From: Chloroflexi bacterium B3_Chlor
GTDB lineage: Bacteria; Chloroflexota; Anaerolineae; UBA7937; B3-Chlor
Length of the DNA stretch: 64,000 bases
Assembly: GCA_005223035.1 (NCBI GenBank)
Contig: NJBK01000006.1
Span: 1-64,000 of the forward strand
Direction of reading: 5' to 3'
In this document: positions 52,046-61,248 of the stretch, one piece after another
Layout of the letters: every line of letters starts with the position of its first letter
Position numbering within the stretch: the first letter of the stretch is position 1
Notes under the pieces: model-generated
What the model saw: only the letters and a program-made list of their open reading frames with translations
Database searches by the model: none
Told to the model about the DNA's origin: nothing
Translations under genes and position numbers: made by a program

Positions 52046-53032
52046 TCATCTTTCTTCTCGTTGCAGGTGCTCCCCCACGATTTCGAAGAGCAGATCGACA
52101 TCTATGTTCCCTCCCGAGATCACAGCCACCACCTTCCTGCCCTTCAAGTTCACCTTGTCGAAGAGCAGGGCCGCCACTCCTACCGCTCCCGAGCCCTCCA
52201 CCACCAAGTGTTCCGCCTCCAGAAGGGCGAAAATGGCCTCCCGAGTCTCCTCCTCGTTGACCAGCACTACTTCGTCAATGAGGTCCTTGGCGATCCGGAA
52301 GGGCACGATGCCGAAGCCGCCGGCTAAGCCCTCACAAATGGTGGGGTCGTGTTCGTACCTCTCATAGCAGCGCCCTTCCTTGAGAGATAGATACGCCGAC
52401 GGCGAGGCCTCGACCTGCACCCCAATGATCTTTATGCTGGGGTTCACGGCCTTAGCCGCTACAGAGACCCCTGCGATGAGCCCTCCGCCGCCGATGGGCA
52501 CCAAGAGCGCCTCGGCATCAGGTAGTTCCTCCATGATCTCGAGGCCGACAGTGCCCTGGCCGGCAATGATCAGCGGGTCGTCGAACGAGTCCGTGTAGGT
52601 TAGGTCATGCTCCCGTTGGAATTCCATTGAAGCATCATCGGCATCATCGTACTGTTCGCCAACCAGGAAGATCTTTGACCCGAACTCTGCCAGCTTATCT
52701 ACCTTGGAGGCAGGCGTATTGACAGGCATGAACAGGTTCACTGGCACACCGCCTAGCGCGCGTGCAGCGTAGGCCACTCCCAGTGCGAAGTTGCCCGAGG
52801 AGGGCGCCACCACCCCCCTGGCCCTCTGCTCGACCGACAGGCTGGCAATCTTGTTGATGGCTCCGCGCACCTTGAAGGCACCTGTTCGCTGGAGGTTTTC
52901 CAGCTTCAACCAGACATCGCTTCCCACCCTCTCGCTCAGGAGGAAAGAGTGTTGAAGAGGTGTATTCCTCAGCAGATTGCCAGTATTCTGCCGGGCAATC
53001 AAGATGTCCTTAAGGCCCAACATGCTGCTCAC
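52046..53032 (-). CDS. threonine/serine dehydratase (PLP-dependent)
   Basis: 328 residues of the fold-II PLP family. LQRTGAFKVRGAINK contains the Schiff-base Lys, SSGNFALGVAY binds the substrate, and PIGGGGLIAG anchors the PLP phosphate. There is no C-terminal ACT domain, so it is the TdcB-like catabolic form rather than IlvA with feedback control. It makes 2-oxobutyrate and ammonia from threonine. Serine racemase-like activity is possible. The start may be the ATG at 53023. It lies downstream of the amino acid transporter operon, separated by a hairpin. Confidence 0.9.
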   Translation of the reverse strand: MSSMLGLKDILIARQNTGNLLRNTPLQHSFLLSERVGSDVWLKLENLQRTGAFKVRGAINKIASLSVEQRARGVVAPSSGNFALGVAYAARALGGVPVNLFMPVNTPASKVDKLAEFGSKIFLVGEQYDDADDASMEFQREHDLTYTDSFDDPLIIAGQGTVGLEIMEELPDAEALLVPIGGGGLIAGVSVAAKAVNPSIKIIGVQVEASPSAYLSLKEGRCYERYEHDPTICEGLAGGFGIVPFRIAKDLIDEVVLVNEEETREAIFALLEAEHLVVEGSGAVGVAALLFDKVNLKGRKVVAVISGGNIDVDLLFEIVGEHLQREER

Positions 53033-53061
53033 CCACGGTTCCGTCTACTGCACAGAAATGA

Positions 53062-53080
53062 GCCGAGCTGAGAGCTCGGC
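53062..53080 (-). terminator. hairpin between glnQ-like gene and threonine dehydratase
   Basis: Perfect stem GCCGAGCT-GAG-AGCTCGGC. On the minus strand it follows the ABC ATPase gene and is trailed by TCATTTCTG, so it is probably a weak terminator limiting read-through into the dehydratase gene. Confidence 0.5.
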
Positions 53081-53139
53081 CCCAAGTACGATAGAATCAT
53101 CTGGTGCTGTGTCCATCTAGGATTGAAGCCCCAGTCCAA

Positions 53140-53893
<754 letters not shown>

Positions 53894-53904
<11 letters not shown>

Positions 53905-54766
53905 AAGCCATCCTCCGCTCGATGAGCTTCACGAATACTGATAGGCTGAGAGTCAAAACCAGATAGAGAAAGGCGACCGTATTCCAAGTCTCGAAGGTGC
54001 GGAACGTTCGAGCCCGATTCAGTTTGCCCAGATGGGTCAGTTCTCTAACCGCCAGAACCGAGATCAGAGACGAATCCTTCAGCATGGCTATGAAGTCGTT
54101 GCCCAGAGGGGGCAAGACCCTCCTGATGGCCTGAGGAAGGATGATGTACCGCATGCCCTGGAAATAGCCCATGCCCAGGGAACGCGCAGCCTCCATCTGT
54201 CCTCTCTGGATCGACTGGATCCCCGCGCGGAACACCTCCGCCTCGAAGGCGGCGTAGGCGAAGGCCAAGCCTACAATCGCCCTGACTGTCATCTCCACAT
54301 CTTGGATGCTGAGGTCGGCCAGACGGTCGGCCAACCCCACCAGTGGCCCGATGGCCAGGCTCCCTGACATCGTGGTGCCCAACCAGTTCAGGAACTGGAG
54401 GGCGAGGGGTGTTACAACGTAGGCGAAGTAGATGAGCAGCACCAGGATAGGGATACCCCTCACGACCTCGACGTACACGGAACTGATGGTGTAGAAAACC
54501 ACGTTGTTCGAGACCCGTCCGAGGCCGAGAACAAGCCCCAGGATCAGAGCCAGGAAGAAGGAGATGAGGCTCACCCCGATGGTAAGTCGGACGCCCGCTC
54601 TGAGGAAGAGAAGGGCGTCCTGATAGGTAGGGGATATGAGGAAGAAGTAGACGATGAGAGCTCCCAGCAAGAGGATGATCAAAGCCCACCACGGCACGTC
54701 CGCCAGTCTTCCCGTCCACGGGATCAACTTGGACTCACGTTCCTCCGTCTTGGTCGTCACAGCCAT
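53894..54766 (-). CDS. polar amino acid ABC transporter, permease subunit
   Basis: About 290 residues with five to six membrane helices and the EAA loop [22 protein letters not shown], which docks the ATPase. It belongs to the HisM/GlnP class. The ATG at 54766 has AAGGAGCG upstream; an earlier in-frame start at 54808 would lack the expected N-terminus. The permease N-terminus is longer than usual, with a charged leader of about 25 residues before the first helix. Confidence 0.92.
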
Positions 54767-54819
54767 TAGACGCTCCTTGTCCAGCCAGCAGGAGACCGGA
54801 AGAGTCAAGGCAACTCACA

Positions 54820-54848
54820 CCTGCGGGGCGCCAGAGGCGCCCCGCAGG
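54820..54848 (-). terminator. strong 13-bp hairpin between binding protein and permease genes
   Basis: Perfect stem CCTGCGGGGCGCC-AGA-GGCGCCCCGCAGG without a following T run. In this position it most likely stabilises the upstream mRNA or causes partial termination, giving more binding protein than permease. Confidence 0.6.
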
Positions 54849-54885
54849 CACATCTCTCCAAGTGTCCCCCCAGCCTACTGCTTCA

Positions 54886-55758
54886 CTACTCCGGTGAGCA
54901 GGGCCGCAGGAGCCACTCTTCGCAGATCTCATCCATCGTGCCATCCGCGAATAGTTCCTGCAAAGCCCAGTTGAAGGGCACGACCAGATCGCTCATGGGC
55001 GGGAAGGGAAGGGCCAGGAGCTCTCCTCCGGTGACAGAAAAGGCGATCCTCAATTGGCCAGGGTTCGCGCCCATGAAGCCAATAGCTGCGACCTCGTCGA
55101 TGATGACGGTATCTACCTCGCCGGCCATCAAGGCCACCATAGGCAAGTCGTAGGTCTCGTAGCTCTCGCACCTGTCCTCGCCGACGAGCTTCATGCAGGT
55201 GATCTCATTGGTGGTCCCGATCTGGGTGCCGATGTTCAGATCCGAGGCCACAAAGCTCTCCTCGTCGGCGAGCTCCGCCCGGTCGTCGTCGGCCTGGGCC
55301 ATGATCACCTGGCCGTACTCGATGTATGGATCCGAATAGTCGACGACCAGAGATCGCGCCAGAGTGATGGTGATGCCGTCAAAGGCCACGTCATACTCGC
55401 CCGCCCCCAAGGCCTCAAACAGGCCCTCCCAGGCCACCACCACGAAGACCGCCTCGCAGTTCAACTTCTCACAGATGGCGCGCCCGACGTCGTAGTCCCA
55501 GCCCACCGACTCATTGGTGTCCGCGTCTATGTAGTTGAAAGGCGGATAGGCGTCCTCCACCGCCATGCGGACCTCTCGACCGCCTAGGTCAGACGTCGGC
55601 CCAGTCGGCGGGCACTCTAGGGCCTCTGGGCATTCCGGCGGCGGTGGGCACTCTCCCGCCTCCGGGCACGGTGGGCACGGTGTCGCTGCCGGAGCGCAGC
55701 CAGCAACCACCAAGCCCAGGATACTGATGAGCGTTACCAGTACAGCAAGCTTCTTCAT
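54886..55758 (-). CDS. amino acid ABC transporter substrate-binding lipoprotein with Cys/Pro-rich linker
   Basis: About 290 residues. The lipobox VVAGC is followed by a linker of about 30 residues with repeated CPP/CPE units (at least six further Cys), then an SBP_bac_3 domain (VRMAVEDAYPPFNYID, GWDYDVGRAICEKL, DGITITLARS, DEVAAIGF). It binds a polar amino acid. The Cys-rich linker is unusual and could be disulfide-bonded or bind metal. GAAGGAGGAAAG precedes the ATG at 55758. Confidence 0.9.
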   Translation of the reverse strand: MKKLAVLVTLISILGLVVAGCAPAATPCPPCPEAGECPPPPECPEALECPPTGPTSDLGGREVRMAVEDAYPPFNYIDADTNESVGWDYDVGRAICEKLNCEAVFVVVAWEGLFEALGAGEYDVAFDGITITLARSLVVDYSDPYIEYGQVIMAQADDDRAELADEESFVASDLNIGTQIGTTNEITCMKLVGEDRCESYETYDLPMVALMAGEVDTVIIDEVAAIGFMGANPGQLRIAFSVTGGELLALPFPPMSDLVVPFNWALQELFADGTMDEICEEWLLRPCSPE

Positions 55759-55821
55759 GTCTTTCCTCCTTCTTCGATAATCTGCTTCCCCCCAAGGGAA
55801 GCACGCCAATACTGCCCCGCA

Positions 55822-55850
55822 ATTCTAGCATGTGTTGGAAACTTTGTCAA
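55822..55850 (-). promoter_or_regulatory. sigma70-like promoter of the amino acid transporter operon
   Basis: On the minus strand consensus TTGACA (55850-55845), 17 bp and TAGAAT (55827-55822). The leader to the ATG is about 60 nt. Between 55851 and 56060 nothing coding is visible. Confidence 0.65.
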
Positions 55851-56060
55851 GTCTGTTCTGTCGATGCCAAGACCCAGTAGTTGCGGTAGAATCATCTCAT
55901 ACATCAGTGCGAGGAGTTGCCTGGAGCGAACGAGGAAGAAGAGAGGGAAGTTAGAAGCAAACAGAACGGCAAGGTGACTCTACCGGTACGAGGCAAGGGC
56001 ATCGCGACATTGAAGTTCCAGTTGGAAGCCTAGTGTCAAGCCGAGGAGCGAGGTGCTTCA

Positions 56061-56076
56061 CTTCGCTCAGAATGAC
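56061..56076 (+). repeat. CTTCGCTCAGAATGAC repeat, extra copy
   Basis: One copy of the widespread CTTCGCTCAGAATGAC palindromic-family sequence, facing the inverted copy at 56122-56145, with a 45-bp interval. The pair could form a large hairpin. Confidence 0.6.
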
Positions 56077-56121
56077 GGCGGCACACGATCTTTGACAATA
56101 TTGGGCAAATCGACCGACTTT

Positions 56122-56555
56122 GTCATTCTGAGGAGCGAAGCGACGCCTCTCCTGAGCCCGGCCAAAGGAAAGAATCTCTGTAGCCCGCCGCAGCACGACG
56201 CGATCTTCGCGGGGAAGCTCGCATGAAGCAATACTACGTCTACATCATGACCAATAGATCACGGACTCTCTACACCGGTGTGACCAACGACCTTCAACGG
56301 CGCGTCTATCAACATCAGCATGGAATGGGTTCCAGGTTCACCAGCAAGTACAACATCGATCGCCTCGCGTATTTCCAGGTCTTCGCCGACATTCGTGACG
56401 CCATCGCTCGTGAGAAGCAGATCAAGTGGTGGCTCCGCGCCAAGAAGGTGGCGCTGATCGAGTCTACGAACCCAACCTGGGACGACCTGAGTACTGACTG
56501 GTACGAGAAGTGACGCCCTTTGCCGTGTGAGATTTTTCGCTTCGGTCAGAATGAC
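56122..56555. mobile_element. inverted-repeat unit carrying a GIY-YIG gene
   Basis: The left end GTCATTCTGAGGAGCGAAGCG (56122-56142) and right end CGCTTCGGTCAGAATGAC (56538-56555) are inverted relative to each other with a 10-bp perfect outer part. They enclose just the small GIY-YIG nuclease gene. I infer a REP-like or miniature unit; there is no transposase and no clear target-site duplication. Confidence 0.4.
56223..56513 (+). CDS. small GIY-YIG nuclease family protein
   Basis: 96 residues: YYVYIMTNRSRTLYTGVTND covers the GIY-YIG-type motif (here VYI...YTG), followed by the conserved Arg in LQRRVYQHQ and the catalytic-region Glu in AREKQIKWW. The family is the UvrC-N-terminal-like single domain (YhbQ/UPF0213 type), implicated in DNA nicking but poorly characterised. 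The start codon follows a GGGGAAGCTC. The gene lies alone inside the inverted-repeat unit and has no operon partner. Confidence 0.88.
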   Translation: MKQYYVYIMTNRSRTLYTGVTNDLQRRVYQHQHGMGSRFTSKYNIDRLAYFQVFADIRDAIAREKQIKWWLRAKKVALIESTNPTWDDLSTDWYEK

Positions 56556-56667
56556 AGCCGCCCAGGGGTGGTCTCAAGACCACAGTGATGAAGAAGGCGC
56601 TAGACAGACTGGGGGGACGTGCCGGAGGCTTCCACACCGCCGAGATACGGAAAAGCGGTCGTCGTCA
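56552..56667 (+). pseudogene. partial duplicate of the THEP1 gene 5' end
   Basis: About 116 bp matches 51233-51347 (the start of the THEP1 gene) with roughly seven substitutions and two small indels. One is a 2-bp gain in the Walker A coding region that shifts the frame. It starts within the right end of the GIY-YIG unit (shared TGAC) and ends two bases from the stop of the exonuclease gene. It has no start codon and is not functional. Confidence 0.85.
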
Positions 56668-56668
56668 C

Positions 56669-57499
56669 CTACGAATCTGACCGCATCTCGACAATACGGT
56701 CCAGACGGAAAGTGCGCTGTTCGCTGCGCAGGTGGCACATAGCGACGAGGTACAGTTGTCCTCCGTATGCCGTCACCCGCAGAGGGCTGACAACGCGCAG
56801 CGTCTCCTGATTACTGGCGGAGACGTATCTCAACTCCAGCTCGCCCTCACACCGCAACGCCTCCTCTATTTGCGGAGGAAGAACCACGACTTCTCTCTGA
56901 GGCGGCCGAATCATGCCTCCTTGCAGGTCTGTGAGATCTCCGAGGGTCGAAACACCTCTGTCGAGCAGATCGGCCAAGAAGTAGTCAAGGACCTGCTTGG
57001 TAGTCAGAACATCGCCCATTGCGCGATGTTGATCCCGGGCCTCAATGCCCAGGGATCGAGCAACATGCTGTAGACTGTTGCTGGCGAAGGAGTAGCAGCG
57101 ACGAGCCAAAGACAGGGTGTCAACGACCAAGCTACTTGCAAAGGGGACGCGGCAGATCTCGAACTCCGCGGCCAGGAAACCCAAGTCGAAGGGGGCGTTG
57201 TGTGCTACCAAGACCGTCTCATTGAGCATCTCCAGCACCGGAGGAGCGATGTCCGCGAAGAGAGGAGCGTCGATCACATCCTCATCTCTGATGCCATTGA
57301 CGGCAAAGGCTCCCGGTGAGATCGACCGCCCCGGGTTCACAAGGCTGTGGAAGCGACCCAGCTCGGCGCCACCCTGACACTGGAGCAACGCAATCTCACA
57401 GACACGGTCTCCGAAGTGAGGGTTTAGGCCAGTTGTCTCCACATCTAGAACGGTGAACGTCACACCGTCAAGCGGAGTCGACAAGGCAGGCGTTTCCAC
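56669..57499 (-). CDS. DnaQ-type 3'-5' exonuclease fused to a WYL-like domain
   Basis: 276 residues. The first ~180 are a DEDDh exonuclease: DVETTGL (Exo I), HNAPFD (Exo II) and HRAMGD (Exo III). From about 215 the sequence ELRYVSASNQETLRVVSPL, then LVAMCHLRSEQRTFRLDRI, follows the pattern of WYL domains, which bind ligands or nucleic acid in regulators and defence proteins. A DNA-repair or regulatory role is likely. PlsC lies 8 bp upstream in the same direction. Confidence 0.85.
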   Translation of the reverse strand: METPALSTPLDGVTFTVLDVETTGLNPHFGDRVCEIALLQCQGGAELGRFHSLVNPGRSISPGAFAVNGIRDEDVIDAPLFADIAPPVLEMLNETVLVAHNAPFDLGFLAAEFEICRVPFASSLVVDTLSLARRCYSFASNSLQHVARSLGIEARDQHRAMGDVLTTKQVLDYFLADLLDRGVSTLGDLTDLQGGMIRPPQREVVVLPPQIEEALRCEGELELRYVSASNQETLRVVSPLRVTAYGGQLYLVAMCHLRSEQRTFRLDRIVEMRSDS

Positions 57500-57507
57500 C
57501 AGATCCC

Positions 57508-58143
57508 CTACTCGACACTGTCGGCGTAAACGCCCCTGTACTCTGGCGGCAACAGCTCCGCCAGCCGCTCCATGATGAAATCGGCGTCAGCCTGTCGCTC
57601 CTCCTTGCGGGACGCGTACTTGCGGCCCTCCGGAAGCCTGAACACCTTGCCTATTACGACCTTGAGGTGAGGGCGCCGGAAGCTGCGCCACTCACCCGAG
57701 ACCTTGTCAGTTCCGATAAGGCCTATGGGCAAGATGGGCACATCCGCCTTGCGGGCAATGAACACGGACCCCGGCTTGCCCCTCTCCAAAGAATCTGTCA
57801 CGCTCATCCTCCCCTCGGGCGCTATGGCCAACACTCCCCCTTCCTTCAACACCGCCAGGGCTTGTCGCAGCGCCTCACGGTCATATCGCCCACGATCCAC
57901 CCAGATAACACTGGTCAGGCCCAGCAGTTGCCCGGTCACGGGCACACGCTGCAAGTCCTTCAACGCTATGCCTGTTGCCTGATAGGGGAGCGCAGCGATC
58001 GCCAACGGAGCGTCCCACCAGGCCAGGTGATTGAACACGAGCAGCAGAGGCCCGCCCGGTGGCAGATTCTCCCTCCCTTCTACCTCCCAGTGGGTCAGGA
58101 GATTCAGCAGCACGGTCACGAGGACCTTGAAAGCCCGATCCAT
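57508..58143 (-). CDS. plsC: 1-acyl-sn-glycerol-3-phosphate acyltransferase (PlsC-like)
   Basis: About 211 residues with the acyltransferase boxes NHLAWWDAPL (His-x4-Asp), WVDRGR, APEGRMS and ILPIGLIG. It would acylate lysophosphatidate at the membrane. The ATG at 58143 has GGAGGTG seven bases upstream and is preferred over an earlier ATG at 58179. A hydrophobic N-terminal helix (VLVTVLLNLL) anchors it. Confidence 0.9.
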   Translation of the reverse strand: MDRAFKVLVTVLLNLLTHWEVEGRENLPPGGPLLLVFNHLAWWDAPLAIAALPYQATGIALKDLQRVPVTGQLLGLTSVIWVDRGRYDREALRQALAVLKEGGVLAIAPEGRMSVTDSLERGKPGSVFIARKADVPILPIGLIGTDKVSGEWRSFRRPHLKVVIGKVFRLPEGRKYASRKEERQADADFIMERLAELLPPEYRGVYADSVE

Positions 58144-58260
58144 AGTCCACACCTCCGACATCAGAAAAGCCAGGGGCAATCCCTAGCTATCATTCTCAGG
58201 CGATGCGCTGCAAAAAGGGGTCGCTGCATTCGCCAGCAGCATCCATGAGGAGTCTTCTCA

Positions 58261-59295
58261 CTAGTAGTGGTTCACCACCTTGGTTCCGATAGGTGCCCAG
58301 TTGAAGAGCCAACCTGCGTCGGGTATGCTGAGATTCGTGCAGCCGTGGCTCATGGGGGTGCCGAAGTTGTTGTGCCAGAACGTGCCGTGAAGCGAATAAC
58401 CAGCATAGTAGTACATGCAGTAGGGGACGTTCGGCAGGTAGTAGTAGTCGCCACGAGCGTGCGAGCCCCCGGTCATGTCGTCATATCTGTACTTGCGTTG
58501 GATACGAAAGGTCCCGGCAGGGGTAGGATACCGGGCTATGCCAGTCGACACGCGAGCGGTGTAGACCACACGATTCCCCTCGTAGGCCCTCAAGGTCTGC
58601 GTGCTGAGGTTGACATCTATCCACTTTGCACCTGGGTCGGCAGAACCGCTGGGCGCGCTGGGAGTAGTGCTACTGGGTGGAGTCGTACTTCCCCCAGGAA
58701 TCTTGAGCCGCTGGCCCACGTAGATGAGGGAGGGGTTGGCCAGATTGTTGGCCGCCGCTATCGCCCTCACGGTAGTCCCGTACATCCGAGCGATGCGGGC
58801 CAGAATCTCGCCTCGCCGCACCACGTGGATGACGGTCGAGCCTTGAGCCTGAGTAGGCGGGGTCGTTGCCGACGAGGACGGCACCTTGAGCCTTTGTCCG
58901 ACCCAGATGAAGTTGGGATTGCGGAGCCCATTCACGCTTGCCAGGTAGCTGACGGTGGTTCCGTACCGTGCAGCGAGGATACGAAGGGTGTCGCCTCGCC
59001 GCACAACGTGTATACTGGTGCTGCCTGCCGATGGCGAAAACCCATTAGTGGGGATGATCAATCGTTGGCCCGCATAGACGAAATTGGGGTTGCGCAGGTT
59101 GTTTGCATTGACGATGGCGCTGGTCGTAGTGCCATACCGTCGCGCTATCAGGTAGAGGGTCTCTCCCCATCGTACGATGTGCACCACCGGATCGGCGGCC
59201 CTGGATGTTGCCTGGACAGGGGCGACCAAGAGACCCAGTTGAGCTACCAACACAATTAGGGCTACGAGCCCCTGCAACCTCAATCTTCTGCTCAT
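58261..59295 (-). CDS. LysM-L,D-transpeptidase (YkuD), three LysM modules
   Basis: 344 residues: a signal peptide (LVALIVLVAQLGLLVAPVQA), three LysM domains (each with HIVRWGETL, HVVRRGDTL or HVVRRGEIL), a Ser/Thr/Pro linker and a C-terminal YkuD domain with the catalytic SHGCTNLS. It binds glycan chains and forms 3-3 or protein-to-wall crosslinks. Three repeats of about 65 residues are similar at DNA level. It has its own promoter at 59372-59400. Confidence 0.93.
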   Translation of the reverse strand: MSRRLRLQGLVALIVLVAQLGLLVAPVQATSRAADPVVHIVRWGETLYLIARRYGTTTSAIVNANNLRNPNFVYAGQRLIIPTNGFSPSAGSTSIHVVRRGDTLRILAARYGTTVSYLASVNGLRNPNFIWVGQRLKVPSSSATTPPTQAQGSTVIHVVRRGEILARIARMYGTTVRAIAAANNLANPSLIYVGQRLKIPGGSTTPPSSTTPSAPSGSADPGAKWIDVNLSTQTLRAYEGNRVVYTARVSTGIARYPTPAGTFRIQRKYRYDDMTGGSHARGDYYYLPNVPYCMYYYAGYSLHGTFWHNNFGTPMSHGCTNLSIPDAGWLFNWAPIGTKVVNHY

Positions 59296-59371
59296 GCGTG
59301 CGTTCCCATGAACCCAAACCTGTCAGACAAACACCTTGCTTGCACCCGCCGAGACGCCGCCAAGCATGCTC

Positions 59372-59400
59372 ATTATACCACGTTGAAGCGAGAAAGTAAA
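59372..59400 (-). promoter_or_regulatory. sigma70-like promoter of the LysM-L,D-transpeptidase
   Basis: On the minus strand TTTACT (59400-59395), 17 bp and the consensus TATAAT (59377-59372), with a leader of about 70 nt. Confidence 0.6.
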
Positions 59401-59405
59401 GGAGG

Positions 59406-59777
59406 TCAACCCGAGGCTGCCGAGTAGGTCACCCAGGCATCTGGGGATTCCCAGACTTCGACGGCGCTCAGACGCGCTCCCTCGACGGACTCCTCAAGCT
59501 CCTCATAGATCAGGCGAGCGATATTCTCCGAACTAGGGTTCAGCTCGTTGAAGGGTGGTAACTCGTTCAGGTACGCATGGTCGAAGCGCTCGATGATCGG
59601 TTGCAAGGCTTCCTTCAGGGCGGTGAAGTCATAGGCCAAGCCCATTTCATCCAGTTCGTCGGCCTCGAGGCAGACCACCACCTGGTAGCGATGCCCATGC
59701 AGGGCTTCGCATTTGCCGCTGTATCCCCGAAGCGCGTGGGCGGCATCAAAATGGCGCTTAACACGAACCTGATACAT
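59406..59777 (-). CDS. queD: 6-carboxy-tetrahydropterin synthase (QueD/PTPS-like)
   Basis: 123 residues with the zinc His in HFDAAHAL and LHGHRY, catalytic Cys in GKCEALHGH, and the Glu of SAVEVWES. The DF..LK and DHAYLN signatures are typical. It makes the queuosine precursor CPH4 from dihydroneopterin triphosphate, or a biopterin. It overlaps the rdgB stop by 20 bp and is cotranscribed. Confidence 0.92.
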   Translation of the reverse strand: MYQVRVKRHFDAAHALRGYSGKCEALHGHRYQVVVCLEADELDEMGLAYDFTALKEALQPIIERFDHAYLNELPPFNELNPSSENIARLIYEELEESVEGARLSAVEVWESPDAWVTYSAASG

Positions 59778-60387
59778 GTCGCCTCCTCAGCATCCTCTCC
59801 AGGATAGGCCTGATGTCCTGAGCGGCCCTCGCTCGATGGCTGATGCGGTTCTTGACCTCAGGGGCAAGCTGCGCCATGGTCTTCTCTTGATCTGGCAGGT
59901 AGAAGATGGGATCGTAACCAAAGCCATAGCCTCCGCGCGGCGCTAGCGCTATCATGCCCTCGCAAGTCCCCTCCGCCGTGTACACCTGCCCCTCTGGTTC
60001 AGCCACCGCAATCACGCAGCGAAAGCGCGCCCCTCGCTCCTCGCAAGGCACGTCTCGCATCCTTTCCAGCAGGAACTGGTACCTGTGTTCATCGGTCGCT
60101 CCACGTCCCGCATACCGGGCCGATTGCACTCCGGGAGCTCCACCCAGTGCGTCCACCTCCAGGCCTGAATCATCGGCCAGAGTGAGAAGACCACTGATGC
60201 GCGCGTACTCCTCGGCCTTGTGGACTGCGTTGTCGGCGAAGGTCTCACCCGTCTCCTCCACCTCATCGGTGATTCCCTCCCGCGTCAGATAGGTGAGAGT
60301 AATGGGCAGGCCAGCCAGGAGTTGCTCGTACTCCCTCAGTTTGCCCGGGTTTCCGGTAGCGACAAGTAGCCTGGTGGTTTCACACAT
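59758..60387 (-). CDS. rdgB: XTP/dITP pyrophosphatase (RdgB/HAM1)
   Basis: About 209 residues with LVATGNPGKLREY, LADDSGLEVDALGGAPGV and GYGFGYDPIFYLPD, the three family signatures. It removes deaminated purine triphosphates from the pool. The ATG at 60387 is chosen because LLVATGNPGK starts six residues later; the frame extending to 60504 overlaps the upstream hydrolase gene. It precedes queD in the operon. Confidence 0.95.
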   Translation of the reverse strand: MCETTRLLVATGNPGKLREYEQLLAGLPITLTYLTREGITDEVEETGETFADNAVHKAEEYARISGLLTLADDSGLEVDALGGAPGVQSARYAGRGATDEHRYQFLLERMRDVPCEERGARFRCVIAVAEPEGQVYTAEGTCEGMIALAPRGGYGFGYDPIFYLPDQEKTMAQLAPEVKNRISHRARAAQDIRPILERMLRRRHVSGSC

Positions 60388-60407
60388 CCCTTGGCTCCCA
60401 CGCCGTG

Positions 60408-61190
60408 TCACGCCGAGCCATCGCGGGGGAAGCGGCGGTTCAGAAAGTCCAAGACTGTCTCGTTGAGCTCCTGTGGGAGCAGCCCCGGCACCCAATGGTC
60501 GCAATCAAGCATCACCAACTCGGAATCGGGGATGCCGGCATGAAGCTCCTCGGATAGAAGCGGCGGACTGATCGAGTCCCTGCCACCGTGAACGATAAGG
60601 GTCGGGCATGTGATCTCATTCGCGCGGCGGTAGGCGATTTCTTCGTCCTCTTCGAGACGAGCTATGACGGCCGCGCTGTAGTTCCGCAGGAGAACGCGCC
60701 ACCGCTCCTCTCCGTGTAGACGAGCAAGCCCGCTCGCCCATCCCGAATCGATGCTGTCAGGGTCTCTCATGCTCTCCCAGAGTTCGAAAAGGCCCGGCGC
60801 AATGTCCCGGTTGATCCTGGCTGCGGCCGACACCAGGATAAGGGACTTGACCAGCTCAGGAGCGGCGAAGTAGAACCAAGAGGCGAGAGAAGATCCCATG
60901 CTGAGACCACAGATATGGACCGGGCCCAGATCGAGAGACGAAACGAGCGTTACTACGTCAGAGGCCGCAAGTTGGAAGAAACCGGGCCCGGTAATGGTCT
61001 CCGGATGGTCAGTTCGACCGTGTCCCCTCAGATCGGGGACGATGAGCTGGAACCTTTCACCAAAGACAGGAATCTGGTGCTTCCAGTCACTCCGGCCAGT
61101 GCGCCCAAACCCATGAAGTAGGAGTATGGGGTCCCCCTCACCGTCGAGCTCGTAGAATATGTCCAGACCGTTCGCGCGAAAATAGGACAC
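60408..61190 (-). CDS. alpha/beta hydrolase
   Basis: 260 residues with HGFGRTG (oxyanion region), nucleophile elbow GLSMGS, Asp in VHGGRDSIS and the C-terminal His in DCDHWVPG, so the triad is complete. Similar to haloperoxidase/3-oxoadipate enol-lactonase-like hydrolases; the substrate is unknown. GTG start. First gene of the hydrolase-rdgB-queD unit, with a promoter just upstream. Confidence 0.88.
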   Translation of the reverse strand: MSYFRANGLDIFYELDGEGDPILLLHGFGRTGRSDWKHQIPVFGERFQLIVPDLRGHGRTDHPETITGPGFFQLAASDVVTLVSSLDLGPVHICGLSMGSSLASWFYFAAPELVKSLILVSAAARINRDIAPGLFELWESMRDPDSIDSGWASGLARLHGEERWRVLLRNYSAAVIARLEEDEEIAYRRANEITCPTLIVHGGRDSISPPLLSEELHAGIPDSELVMLDCDHWVPGLLPQELNETVLDFLNRRFPRDGSA

Positions 61191-61209
61191 GATGCACTCT
61201 CCTCCACCA

Positions 61210-61238
61210 TTCTACCACCGGCGAGGCCACTTGACAAT
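61210..61238 (-). promoter_or_regulatory. sigma70-like promoter of the hydrolase-rdgB-queD unit
   Basis: On the minus strand TTGTCA (61238-61233), 17 bp and TAGAAT (61215-61210), only about 20 nt ahead of the GTG start. Confidence 0.55.
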
Positions 61239-61248
61239 TGAGGTTATG

